From: Acidobacteriota bacterium
GTDB taxonomy: Bacteria; Acidobacteriota; Thermoanaerobaculia; Multivoradales; Multivoraceae
Assembly (NCBI GenBank): GCA_028875725.1
Contig: JAPPCR010000023.1
Location: forward strand, 248,001-312,000
DNA length: 64,000 nt
Reading direction: 5' to 3'
The position numbers and the translations under genes are program-made. Shown here one piece after another: positions 1-7,712 of this stretch. Within the stretch, counting starts at the first letter, position 1. Every line of letters starts with the position of its first letter. The notes below the pieces were generated by a model, which was not told where the DNA came from, did not search any database, and worked only from the letters and a program-made list of their open reading frames with translations.

Positions 1-222
1 CGACGGGCGGCGAAGGCGTCTCTCGCGGCCTACCAGCAGCGGCTCATCGCCGCCGGTTACGGGCCGATCACGACGGAGGTCCTCGACGCGCCCGACTTCT
101 ACTTCGCCGAGGACTACCACCAGCAGTACCTGGCAAAGAACCCCGCCGGCTACTGCGGCCTGGGCGGCACCGGGGTGGCCTGCCAGACCGGACTCGAGGT
201 GCCGGCGCGGCAGGCGGTCTGA
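1..222 (+). CDS. msrA: Peptide-methionine (S)-S-oxide reductase, C-terminal part
   Basis: This is the 3' end of a gene that begins before the window; 73 residues are visible, in frame from base 1. MsrA reduces methionine-S-sulfoxide in oxidised proteins. The visible part carries the family signature [16 protein letters not shown] followed by GYCG, which is diagnostic of the MsrA C-terminal half. A further cysteine lies downstream (VACQTG) and could be a resolving cysteine. The catalytic N-terminal GCFW motif is outside the window. The stop is followed after 22 nt by a small membrane-protein gene on the same strand, so they may be cotranscribed. Confidence 0.9.
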   Translation, partial: RRAAKASLAAYQQRLIAAGYGPITTEVLDAPDFYFAEDYHQQYLAKNPAGYCGLGGTGVACQTGLEVPARQAV

Positions 223-244
223 GGGCCGGAAGGAGGAAAGAGCG

Positions 245-481
245 ATGGCGGACAGGACTGCGGGCATTACCGGCGGCCTCGGCTGGCTGCTCTTCCTCGC
301 CGGCGTCCTGGCGCTGGTCGGCTTCGCGATCTACGCCCTGGCCGTCGACGACGAGGCGCCGCTCTACATCAAGCTGGGCGTCGTCGCTCTCTACGGCGGT
401 CTGGCGCTCCTGCTGCTGTCGGTGCTCCGGCAGCAGTTGATCGCCCGGAAGACGGACAAGTACAAGGACGTACAGCGATGA
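245..481 (+). CDS. Small two-helix membrane protein, function unknown
   Basis: A 78-residue protein with a good Shine-Dalgarno (GGAGG) a few bases before the ATG. Two hydrophobic segments at about residues 9-32 and 41-61 are separated by a short acidic loop (VDDEAP), and the C-terminus is basic and hydrophilic. I do not recognise a family. It sits 22 nt after msrA and 10 nt before a YbjQ-family gene on the same strand, so a three-gene unit is likely. The RBS, spacing and amphipathic composition support a real gene. Confidence 0.7.
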   Translation: MADRTAGITGGLGWLLFLAGVLALVGFAIYALAVDDEAPLYIKLGVVALYGGLALLLLSVLRQQLIARKTDKYKDVQR

Positions 482-491
482 GGGCCCCTGA

Positions 492-812
492 ATGCTGATT
501 GCAACCACCGAGACGATCGCCGGACACGACATCACGCAGACGCTGGGGCTGGTACGCGGCAACACGATCCGCGCCCGCCACGTCGGCAGGGACATCACGG
601 CGGCGCTCCGAAACCTCGTCGGCGGCGAGGTCACGGAGTACACGAAGATGGTCGCCGAGAGCCGCGAGCAGGCCCTCGACCGCATGGTCGCGGAGGCGGA
701 GAGCCTGGGCGCCGACGCCGTCGTCGCGGTGCGCTTCACGACCTCGGTGATCACCAGCGGCGCCGCGGAGCTGCTGGCGGTGGGGACCGCAGTCAAGCTC
801 CAGCGGCGCTAG
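492..812 (+). CDS. YbjQ/UPF0145 (DUF74) family protein
   Basis: A 106-residue protein of the YbjQ family, small pentameric cytoplasmic proteins annotated as putative heavy-metal-binding though the role is not established. Recognised from the opening TTETIAGHDITQTLGLVRG, the central arginine/glutamate helix, and the SLGADAVVAVRF strand that is characteristic of the family. Length is typical for the family. It follows the small membrane protein by 10 nt and converges on the deoxyhypusine-synthase-like gene with no gap. Confidence 0.88.
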   Translation: MLIATTETIAGHDITQTLGLVRGNTIRARHVGRDITAALRNLVGGEVTEYTKMVAESREQALDRMVAEAESLGADAVVAVRFTTSVITSGAAELLAVGTAVKLQRR

Positions 813-1922
813 CTAGCGCAGGCCCATCCGCTCCAGCACTCCCGCGACGAGCAGCGGCCACACCAGCGTCGCGTCCGCGGGGACTTCGGCAAAGCGGCCG
901 CCTTCCTCGACCGGGACGAACTTGCCCCAGGACACCCCTTCGCTGTAGCCGCAGCCGGAAAGGCCGCCCCAGTGCTCCGGCTCGGGGCAGATCCGCACGC
1001 CGTAGCGAAACCGCCTGGGCCGCGCGTCTTCGCCCTCGCGGCGCGCCGCCGCCTCCAGGTAGGGCGCCACCTGCTGCGCCCAGTTCCGCGGTACGCCGCC
1101 GCCGACGGTGAAGATGCCGAGCCGCTTCGCCCCGGCGACGAGTTCCGTGTAGTGCTCCAGGTCGAGGAACGGGTCGAACCGGATCGGCGCCTGATCCTGA
1201 CGCCCTCTCGCCCGGTTGAAGAGCGCGAAGTCGAGCCCGATCTCCGAATCGGTGAACGCGGGCACGTAGACGGGCACCCCGCGGCGCCAGGCCGAGGACA
1301 GCACGCCCCGGACCGGCGAGACATCTCCCTCCGGGCCGGCCGGCTCCGAAGCGCTCTCCGCCTCGGTCAGCCACCGCCCGAACGCCTCGTTCAGCAGGCG
1401 CGAACAGGCGACCTCGCCATCAGGCCACTGCGCCAGGACCGAGTGGACGATCAACTCGACGCGGTCCAGGTTGCTCTCCAGCTCCAGGGTGTCGTAGATC
1501 CGGTCGTAGCCGGAGTAGTACGCGCTGCGGTCGTCGAGCGTGCCCGGTGGCGCCTTGAAGTGGACCATGCCGGCGGACTCGACGAAGCCGTGGACCATCA
1601 GTGCCCCGGTGCAGACGATCGCATCGAGCAACCCGTGGTCGATCATGTCGCAGAGGACCAGCCCCTGTTTGGCCGCGGTCATGGCGCCGGTGAACGTGCC
1701 GACGACCAGGCAATCCGGATCGACCGCCATCTCCTGGAGTACGTCCGCCGCCTCGCCCAGCTGACGGCCCCCGAAGGAGGTCGACTTCATCGCCGCGAGC
1801 AGGTCGGAGAAGGAACCGACGGCACTCAGATCGAGCGGCGCGAGCGGTTCCAGTCCCTGCCCGTCGCTGAACTCCGTCGTGCGCCGCGCTTCGCCCGGAG
1901 GCCTGGAAGGTCGTTCGTTCAT
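813..1922 (-). CDS. Deoxyhypusine synthase-like protein
   Basis: 369 residues, about the length of eukaryotic and archaeal deoxyhypusine synthase. The family uses NAD and spermidine; in bacteria, which lack eIF5A, members make homospermidine or act on unknown substrates. Visible hallmarks are an NAD-fold N-terminal half (GTFTGAMTAAKQGL, around residues 95-108), GGGVPRNW, and the active-site loop EGVSWGKF with the probable catalytic Lys334. The gene is divergent from the sigma-54 activator, about 80 nt apart if that starts at 2002. No Shine-Dalgarno is obvious at the ATG; an internal start is possible but would cut the conserved N-terminal part. No polyamine genes lie nearby. Confidence 0.85.
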   Translation of the reverse strand: MNERPSRPPGEARRTTEFSDGQGLEPLAPLDLSAVGSFSDLLAAMKSTSFGGRQLGEAADVLQEMAVDPDCLVVGTFTGAMTAAKQGLVLCDMIDHGLLDAIVCTGALMVHGFVESAGMVHFKAPPGTLDDRSAYYSGYDRIYDTLELESNLDRVELIVHSVLAQWPDGEVACSRLLNEAFGRWLTEAESASEPAGPEGDVSPVRGVLSSAWRRGVPVYVPAFTDSEIGLDFALFNRARGRQDQAPIRFDPFLDLEHYTELVAGAKRLGIFTVGGGVPRNWAQQVAPYLEAAARREGEDARPRRFRYGVRICPEPEHWGGLSGCGYSEGVSWGKFVPVEEGGRFAEVPADATLVWPLLVAGVLERMGLR

Positions 1923-2001
1923 GAAGCCAGCCCCAAGCTATCGCGGCAGGCGGAACGCATGCCGCCGCCGTTCGGCCCGATTCTTGCTGCGACGGGCAAC
2001 C

Positions 2002-3573
2002 ATGACCGACCGGACTTGGGCTGTGACAGGATCTCTCGGCTGGCCCGTTGTGAACTCACGCGAACCCAGGGAACTCGAACTCCTCTACCGCCTGAGTCAG
2101 ACCCTTGGCGAGAGCCTCGAACTGCGCGATGTCACCCGGCCCGCGCTCGAGACCCTGGCCGAACACCTGAACCTCAAGCACGGCACGATCACGCTGCTCA
2201 ACCGGAAGACCGGCGAGATCACGATCGAGGTCGCGCACGGACTGAGCGGCGAGCAGATCGCCGAGGCCCGTTACCGTCTCGGCGAAGGCGTGACCGGCCA
2301 GGTGATCGAGACGGGCGAGGCCCGGGTGATCCCGAAAACGAGTGAGTCCGAGACGTTCCTCGACCGCACCCGGCGCGGCAAGAGCGCGGAAGTCTCCTTC
2401 CTCTGCGTGCCCATCCGCACCGGCAACGAGACCTACGGCGCGCTGAGCGTCGACCGGACCTACGATCCGGACCACGACCTGAACGACGATGTCCGTCTGC
2501 TCCTGATCGCCGGCTCCCTGATCGCCCAGGCGGTCAAGCTCCGCCGCACCGCCGAGGAGGAGCGAGAGCAGCTCGAGGAGGAGAACGAGCGTCTGCGAGC
2601 CCAGCTCCGCGACCGCTTCCGGCCGGCCAACATCGTCGGCAACTCGCACGAGATGCAGGAGGTCTATGACCAGATCGCCACCGTCTCGAGCAGCAACACG
2701 AGCGTCCTGATCACCGGTGAGACCGGCACCGGCAAGGAACTCGTCGCCCAGGCCATCCACTACAACAGCGCCCGTTCGGACCGACCCTTCGTCAAGGTCC
2801 ACTGCGCCGCGCTGCCCGAGAGCGTGATCGAGAGCGAGCTGTTCGGGCACGAACGCGGCGCTTTCACCGGCGCGATCCAGCAGCGCAAGGGCCGTTTCGA
2901 ACTCGCCCACACCGGCACGATCTTCCTCGACGAGGTCGGCGACGTGCCGCTCCTGATCCAGATCAAGATGCTGCGCGTGCTGCAGGAACGCGAGTTCGAG
3001 CGGGTCGGCGGCACGCGGACGCTGCGGGCGGACGTGCGGATCATCGCCGCCACGAACAAGGACCTTTCCGCGATGACCGCGAACGGCGCGTTCCGCGAGG
3101 ACCTGTTCTACCGCCTGAACGTCTTCCCGATCCACGTGCCGCCGCTGCGCAAGCGCAAGTCGGACATCGTCCAACTGGCCGACTTCTTTCTGGAGCGCTA
3201 TGCCCGCGTGAACGGCGGCAACGTGCGCCGGCTGTCGAGCGCCGTGATCGACATGCTGATGAGCTACCACTGGCCCGGCAACGTCCGCGAGCTGGAGAGC
3301 TGCATCGAGCGCGCCGTTCTCGTGGCGCGGGACGACGTCATCCACCCCCACCACCTGCCGCCGACTCTCCAGACCGCGGAGAGTTCGGGCACCGAACCCG
3401 CCGGGAGCTTTCAGTACCTGGTCGAGAACTACGAGCGGGACCTGTTGCGCGACGCGCTGAAGAGCGCCCGCGGCAACATCGCCGCCGCCTCGCGCAAGCT
3501 GCGCACCACGCCCCGGATCACCGGCTACAAGATCAAGAAGTACGGCATCGACCCCAGCCGCTACGCGAACTAG
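2002..3573 (+). CDS. NifA-type sigma-54-dependent transcriptional activator
   Basis: A 523-residue enhancer-binding protein in three parts: N-terminal GAF domain (about 30-185), AAA+ domain (about 210-450) and a Fis-type helix-turn-helix at the end (about 487-520, ending YKIKKYGID). The AAA+ part has Walker A GETGTGKE (near 238), the sigma-54-contacting loop GAFTGA (near 286), Walker B IFLDEVGD and the R-finger region. GAF plus AAA+ plus Fis is the NifA layout, but no nitrogen-fixation genes are present. Start chosen at ATG 2002; a GTG at 2050 just before the GAF domain is also possible. The porin gene 435 nt downstream has a sigma-54 promoter, making it the obvious target. Confidence 0.92.
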   Translation: MTDRTWAVTGSLGWPVVNSREPRELELLYRLSQTLGESLELRDVTRPALETLAEHLNLKHGTITLLNRKTGEITIEVAHGLSGEQIAEARYRLGEGVTGQVIETGEARVIPKTSESETFLDRTRRGKSAEVSFLCVPIRTGNETYGALSVDRTYDPDHDLNDDVRLLLIAGSLIAQAVKLRRTAEEEREQLEEENERLRAQLRDRFRPANIVGNSHEMQEVYDQIATVSSSNTSVLITGETGTGKELVAQAIHYNSARSDRPFVKVHCAALPESVIESELFGHERGAFTGAIQQRKGRFELAHTGTIFLDEVGDVPLLIQIKMLRVLQEREFERVGGTRTLRADVRIIAATNKDLSAMTANGAFREDLFYRLNVFPIHVPPLRKRKSDIVQLADFFLERYARVNGGNVRRLSSAVIDMLMSYHWPGNVRELESCIERAVLVARDDVIHPHHLPPTLQTAESSGTEPAGSFQYLVENYERDLLRDALKSARGNIAAASRKLRTTPRITGYKIKKYGIDPSRYAN

Positions 3574-3586
3574 GTGGCGTGCACCC

Positions 3587-3759
3587 GTCGGCGAAGGCGC
3601 CGGGGGAGGGTCCCAGGGGACGCTCGCCCTCACGGATTGGATGTCGGGTAGGGGCTCGCTGTTGTCGGCTGCGCTCCGGTCGGTTCTCGGTCGCTGAGAG
3701 GACCTCGACAGTCGCTTGCCTCCGACCCCCTGGGACCCTCCCCCGGCGCCTTCGCCGAC
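3587..3759. repeat. Palindromic element with 33-bp perfect inverted-repeat arms
   Basis: Bases 3587-3619 and 3727-3759 are exact reverse complements over 33 bp, separated by 107 bp. Both arms are GC-rich; the reading frames across them are arm-derived and not protein-like. It begins 13 nt after the stop of the sigma-54 activator gene, so it could act as a transcription barrier or be a small non-autonomous mobile or REP-like element. The centre shows no transposase. I see no second copy in this window. Confidence 0.7.
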
Positions 3760-3825
3760 TGGAAACTCGGACGACGAGGTGACCCTTCGGTGCATGTCAT
3801 GTTTGTCCGTCGCCACCCCGGATTA

Positions 3826-3839
3826 CTACAGAATTGTAG
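3826..3839. promoter_or_regulatory. Possible upstream activator site for the sigma-54 promoter
   Basis: CTACA-GAAT-TGTAG is a small palindrome about 100 bp upstream of the -24/-12 promoter of the porin gene, a normal distance for a sigma-54 enhancer. It does not match the classical NifA TGT-N10-ACA site, so assignment to the adjacent activator is inference. Confidence 0.3.
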
Positions 3840-3941
3840 GATCGGGACCTGATCTGATTGTCTCCGCTGGCTATGAGAATGGGGTGCAATGGCCTTACCG
3901 GCAACCACTTGTCATGGAAGGGAGCGTGTGAGCCCCGTCGT

Positions 3942-3957
3942 TGGCACCTGTGTTGCT
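3942..3957 (+). promoter_or_regulatory. Sigma-54 (-24/-12) promoter of the TorF porin gene
   Basis: TGGCAC-N5-TTGCT matches the RpoN consensus, with exactly 10 nt between the invariant GG (3943-3944) and GC (3955-3956). Transcription would start near 3967, giving a leader of about 41 nt that contains the AGGAGG ribosome site before ATG 4008. A sigma-54 activator gene lies directly upstream. Confidence 0.72.
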
Positions 3958-4007
3958 ACTCAAGGCGCACAACCGGCAATCTGCCCTTTCAAGGAGGTTC
4001 GACCCCA

Positions 4008-4700
4008 ATGTTCCGGAAATCAGCCATTCTTCTGACCGTAGCCGCGCTTGGCCTGGCGGCCGCGCCGGCGTCTGCCGATACCTCGTACAGCCTCGACTTC
4101 GCGTCCGCCTATGTGTGGCGGGGCATCACCTTCACTGACGGGGCCGTGTGGCAGCCTTCGGTCACGGCCTCGAACGACAGTGGCTTCGCGATCAACGTCT
4201 GGGGCAACCTCGACATCGACGACGCGAACGACATGAGCGGCGAGTTCAACGAGATCGACCTCACCGCCTCGTACGGTTTCGGCTCGGATGCCGTTTCGGC
4301 TGAGGTCGGCTTCATCGAGTACCTGTTCCCGAACACGGCCTTCGCCGGCACCCGCGAGCTCTACCTGAGCCTCGGCTTCGATGTTGCCGCGTCGCCCAGC
4401 GTTTCCGTCTACTACGACATCGACGAGGTCCAGGACTTTTACGCCAACGTCGGCGTCTCGTTCGGCGGCGACGTGAGCGACGCCCTGGCCTGGAGCGTCG
4501 ACGTCTCGGCCGGCTTCGCCGGCGACGACTTCGCCGCCGCCTACGGCGGAGTCTCCGGAGGCATGTACGACGGCAACGTGACGTTCGGTCTCTCCGGCGG
4601 CGCGTGGTCGGCGTTCGTCAGCTACGTCGACGCACTGGACGACGACGCGCTGCCTGAGCAGCCGGTCGACTTCCTCGCCGGAATCGGCTTCTCCTTCTAG
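4008..4700 (+). CDS. TorF-family putative porin (outer-membrane beta-barrel)
   Basis: A 230-residue exported protein. A signal peptide (MFRKSAILL, hydrophobic core, cleavage after ASA) is followed by alternating beta-strand sequence with the family opening SLDFASAYVWRGITFTDGAVWQP. It ends GIGFSF, the terminal Phe typical of BAM substrates. This pattern matches the TorF/TIGR02001 family of uncharacterised outer-membrane barrels. Start set at ATG 4008 because of AGGAGG 11 nt upstream and the signal peptide; the frame is open upstream but non-coding. A sigma-54 promoter precedes it and a strong hairpin follows, so it is probably monocistronic and controlled by the adjacent NifA-type activator. 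Confidence 0.85.
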   Translation: MFRKSAILLTVAALGLAAAPASADTSYSLDFASAYVWRGITFTDGAVWQPSVTASNDSGFAINVWGNLDIDDANDMSGEFNEIDLTASYGFGSDAVSAEVGFIEYLFPNTAFAGTRELYLSLGFDVAASPSVSVYYDIDEVQDFYANVGVSFGGDVSDALAWSVDVSAGFAGDDFAAAYGGVSGGMYDGNVTFGLSGGAWSAFVSYVDALDDDALPEQPVDFLAGIGFSF

Positions 4701-4728
4701 GAAGGTCCCAGGCGCACCCAGGGTGTGG

Positions 4729-4759
4729 CGCCCGAAGCTCTTCTGAGCTTCGGGCGTTT
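4729..4759. terminator. Hairpin terminator between convergent genes
   Basis: A perfect 12-bp stem (4729-4740 with 4745-4756) and a TTCT loop, followed on the + strand by TTTC. It lies between the stops of the porin gene and the convergent enoyl-CoA hydratase gene, so it can serve both. Confidence 0.8.
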
Positions 4760-4764
4760 CCGCG

Positions 4765-5583
4765 TCAGCGGCCCGTGAACTTCGGTGCCCGCTTCTCCAT
4801 GAACGCGGTGACGCCTTCCTTGTGGTCGTCGGTCTGGCCGCAACGGATGTGTGAGATGGCCTCGCGGTCGAGGATGGACCGGAAGTCCGAGTTGACCGCG
4901 AGGTTGACGTTCTCCTTCATCCAGCGGTAGCTCACCATCGGACCATGAGCGAGCCGCGAAGCGAACTCCATCGCCTCGTCGCGGAACGTGTCCGCGTCGT
5001 AGACCCGATTGACGAGCCCGATGCGGCGCGCCTCCTCAGCGTCGATGATGTCCGCGGTGAAGAAGAGCTCCTTGGCCAGCGCCGGCCCGACGAGTCGGGT
5101 CAGTTGCCAGGTCGTACCCCAGTCGCCGCCGAAGCCGACCTTGGAGTAGGCGGTTCCGAACTTCGCCGCGCTTGACGCCAGGCGCAGGTCGCAACTCGCA
5201 GCCAGGCCGAGGCCCGCGCCCATCGCGAAGCCGTTGACCATGGCGATCGTCACCTTGGGTACCGAGTGAACGAGCCAGGCGGCTTCCTGGCCGCGCCGCA
5301 GACTGTCGATGCGTTCCTCGAGGGTGGTTGGCGCGCCGCTCGACCCACCCATGCCCGAGACGTCGCCGCCGGCGCAGAAGGCGCGGCCCTCGCCGGTGAG
5401 AACGATCACGCCGACATCGGGGTCGGCCGCCAGCCGCGGCACCTCTACCTGGAGTCCGGCGGTGATCTCGGCGGACAACGCGTTCAGCTTCTTGGGACGG
5501 TTGAACGTCAGCAGGGCGACGCGGTCCTGGACATCGACCCGGAACTCGGGCTCGGGGGCGGTCTTCATCTCGGCTACTGTCAT
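4765..5583 (-). CDS. Enoyl-CoA hydratase/isomerase family protein
   Basis: 272 residues, a standard crotonase-fold length. The oxyanion-hole motifs are seen at LNALSAEI and GRAFCAGGDVSG (near residue 70), and MVNGFAMGAGLGLAASCDLRL is the hallmark helix. In the catalytic region the usual second hydratase glutamate is replaced by Asp in GFGGDWGTTW, more like PaaG-type isomerases than classical hydratases, so the reaction is uncertain. It is a single gene convergent with the porin gene, and the nearest gene on the other side is divergent. Any role in acyl-CoA catabolism is family-based. Confidence 0.88.
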   Translation of the reverse strand: MTVAEMKTAPEPEFRVDVQDRVALLTFNRPKKLNALSAEITAGLQVEVPRLAADPDVGVIVLTGEGRAFCAGGDVSGMGGSSGAPTTLEERIDSLRRGQEAAWLVHSVPKVTIAMVNGFAMGAGLGLAASCDLRLASSAAKFGTAYSKVGFGGDWGTTWQLTRLVGPALAKELFFTADIIDAEEARRIGLVNRVYDADTFRDEAMEFASRLAHGPMVSYRWMKENVNLAVNSDFRSILDREAISHIRCGQTDDHKEGVTAFMEKRAPKFTGR

Positions 5584-5646
5584 TCGGGCTCCTCCTGGTT
5601 CCTGACTTTCGAGGGAAGGGCCGGAGTTTAGCCCGTCGCACCCAGC

Positions 5647-6351
5647 GTGGAACAGTTCACGCGCTCAGGCGTTACAAGGGATGAGATGCCGGTGGCCGCG
5701 CTGAGGCCCGATCCGCTGGCGGCGCCGAGGAGACCCCGACGCGCCCCGGCGCAGATGACCGCCAAGCCAGAGGCGGTACGGGTGGACCGCACGCTGGAGG
5801 ACGGAGCGCTCATGGCCCGCGTCAAAGAGGGCGACGAGCAGGCCTTCGCCGACCTGGTGAATCGCTACAAGGACCTCCTCGTGAACTACCTGACCAGGAT
5901 GACCCGCAACCGCGAGCGCGCCGAAGACCTGGCGCAGGAAGCGTTCGTGCGCGTCTACCGCTCGGCGGACCGATACCGCGAACGGGGTCAGTTCCAGGCG
6001 TTCCTGTTCCGGATTGCCACAAATCAACTGCGCAGCGAAGAGCGCCGCGCCGCCCGCTGGCGGGGGTTGCTCCCGTCGCTCGTGGCCGAGCAGCGGCTCC
6101 GGCCGCCGGCGCCGTCACCGCAGGGCGCGGCACTTGGCGACGAGGCGGTCGACGCCGTTACCGCGGCGATCGGTCGCCTGCCCCTCCACTACCGCGCGCC
6201 CGTGGTGCTCCGCGAGATCGAGGGCTGGCCCTACGCCCGCATCGCCGAGGCTCTCGGCTGTCGCGAGGGAACCGTCAAGTCCCGGGTCCACCGCGCCAAG
6301 GATCTCCTGCGAGAAGACCTCCACGAGTACTGGAACGGAGGATCGAAGTGA
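5647..6351 (+). CDS. ECF sigma factor (RpoE-like)
   Basis: 234 residues. Region 2 runs from about residue 60 to 130 (FADLVNRYKDLLVNY, AEDLAQEAFVRVYR) and region 4 from about 165 to 225 (LPLHYRAPVVLREIEGWPY with the HTH CREGTVKSRVHRAK). No region 3 is present, as expected for group 4 sigma factors. The GTG at 5647 is the longest start; ATG 5686 or 5755 would remove only the unconserved proline/arginine-rich lead. The stop overlaps the GTG of the next gene (GTGA), so it is translationally coupled to its likely anti-sigma factor. Envelope stress control is inferred from the neighbours. Confidence 0.9.
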   Translation: MEQFTRSGVTRDEMPVAALRPDPLAAPRRPRRAPAQMTAKPEAVRVDRTLEDGALMARVKEGDEQAFADLVNRYKDLLVNYLTRMTRNRERAEDLAQEAFVRVYRSADRYRERGQFQAFLFRIATNQLRSEERRAARWRGLLPSLVAEQRLRPPAPSPQGAALGDEAVDAVTAAIGRLPLHYRAPVVLREIEGWPYARIAEALGCREGTVKSRVHRAKDLLREDLHEYWNGGSK

Positions 6352-6761
6352 CCGACCAGCTCAACCTGAAACGCCTGCCCCGTGTGGAGGCTTCGGACGG
6401 CTTCACCGAAGACGTGCTGCGCCGGGTGCGGACGGACCAGGCTCGCCAGCCCGCGCCGCGTCTGAGACTGGCCGCGGCCGCCGTCGCGGTCGTTGTCGTA
6501 TCGGCTGCTGCCGGCGTCTGGTGGGCGCGACAGTCCGCGCCGGCCGAACCGGCGACGTTCACCGCGGAGAGCCTTGAACAGCTCCGGTCGGAGTACCAGG
6601 AACTGAGCCGGGAACTGGAATTCCTCCACCGCCTCGCCGAGGACACGCAGCCCTTCGTTCCCGTTTCCATCGATCCCCGAACCGAGGTCCTCTTCGACCT
6701 CCGCGACATCGAACCGGTTCCCGTCAGCCTTGCGTCGACGGGGAGCCGCAGAATCCAATAG
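6348..6761 (+). CDS. Probable membrane-bound anti-sigma factor
   Basis: 137 residues with a short cytoplasmic N-terminal part (about 1-38, with FTEDVLRRVR typical of anti-sigma N-termini), one transmembrane helix (about 40-58, alanine/valine-rich) and a periplasmic coiled-coil-like part (SLEQLRSEYQELSRELEFLHRL). No zinc-binding HxxxCxxC motif is present. Assignment rests on the 4-nt overlap with the ECF sigma gene, the topology and the N-terminal helix. The third gene of the operon encodes an exported PDZ protein. Confidence 0.7.
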   Translation: MTDQLNLKRLPRVEASDGFTEDVLRRVRTDQARQPAPRLRLAAAAVAVVVVSAAAGVWWARQSAPAEPATFTAESLEQLRSEYQELSRELEFLHRLAEDTQPFVPVSIDPRTEVLFDLRDIEPVPVSLASTGSRRIQ

Positions 6762-6773
6762 GAGCATTTGGTC

Positions 6774-7643
6774 ATGACCACGAGCAGTTTCGTCGTCCCC
6801 AGTTTCCCCTCCCGACTCACTCTCATCACGACCCTGGCCGCGGTCGTCGCCGCGGGCGTCGGCTCCGCAGCCTTCGCGCAGGAACCCGAAGAGAAGGAAC
6901 GTTCGGTCCGGGTCATGGTGCTCGGGGACGGGCAGGTCGAGGTCATCGAGAATGGCAGGAACGTCCAGGGGCTGGCGGTGAAACGCGCCGCCTCAGCCCA
7001 GGAGAACGCCCACGTGCTGCGGAAGCTGGCCGATGGGGTCCGACCGACACTCGCCCTGCACTGGGGCGGCGCCTACCTCGGGGTCGAACTCGTCAACCTG
7101 AACGAGCCCCTGAGGGCTCACTTCGGCGTGCCCGAGGGCAGTGGAGTGATGGTCTCGAACGTCGTCGACGGCAGCCCTGCAGCTCGAGGCGGCGTCCAGG
7201 TCGGCGACATCCTCACGCGCTTCGACGGCGAGGACGTAACGTCCTCACGGAAGCTGACCGCGATGGTCCGAAAGGCGGAAGCCGGAGATCCGGCCGACCT
7301 CGAGATCTGGCGCGACGGCAAGGTCGAGATGGTCAGCACGACCCTCGATGAACGTCCACGCCCTGACCTCAGGGCCAACTACTTCTCCTTCCTGCGCGGG
7401 AGCGAAGATCTGGACGGCGACGGGGAGATCGAGGTGTTCGTCAGTCCCGAGAACGTGCACGAGAAGATCCAGGAGTACTTCGACGGCGACGAGTGGAAGG
7501 AGCGCCACGAGCACATGCAGCGCTTCCTCCACGAGCGACGCCCCGACATGAAGGCGCTAGAGGATCGCCTGGCGACCCTGAAGGAGCAGTTGGAAGCGCT
7601 GGAGCGCCGCCTGGAGAAAGAGGGTCTCGCCGAAGAGAACTAG
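6774..7643 (+). CDS. Exported PDZ-domain protein with C-terminal coiled coil
   Basis: About 289 residues. A signal peptide ends at AFAQ, and a PDZ domain (about 90-190) includes AYLGVELVNL, GSPAARGGVQVGDIL and FDGEDVTS. A C-terminal coiled coil follows (LEDRLATLKEQLEALERRLEKE). There is no trypsin-like protease domain, so this is not a DegS or HtrA. Start taken at ATG 6774; a TTG at 6768 is also in frame. It is 12 nt after the anti-sigma gene. A plausible but unproven role is a periplasmic sensor or adaptor for the sigma/anti-sigma pair. Confidence 0.78.
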   Translation: MTTSSFVVPSFPSRLTLITTLAAVVAAGVGSAAFAQEPEEKERSVRVMVLGDGQVEVIENGRNVQGLAVKRAASAQENAHVLRKLADGVRPTLALHWGGAYLGVELVNLNEPLRAHFGVPEGSGVMVSNVVDGSPAARGGVQVGDILTRFDGEDVTSSRKLTAMVRKAEAGDPADLEIWRDGKVEMVSTTLDERPRPDLRANYFSFLRGSEDLDGDGEIEVFVSPENVHEKIQEYFDGDEWKERHEHMQRFLHERRPDMKALEDRLATLKEQLEALERRLEKEGLAEEN

Positions 7644-7712
7644 CGCCGTCCTCCCACTCGGACAAAGGGGGGTCAAGCGGGTAGGGTTGCCGGCACCCAC
7701 TTGAGGCGCCCT

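Noticed and set aside
2056-3816. A 586-codon reading frame antisense to the sigma-54 activator
   Set aside because: Long open antisense frames are expected in very GC-rich genes; it has no domain and the sense frame is a clear activator.
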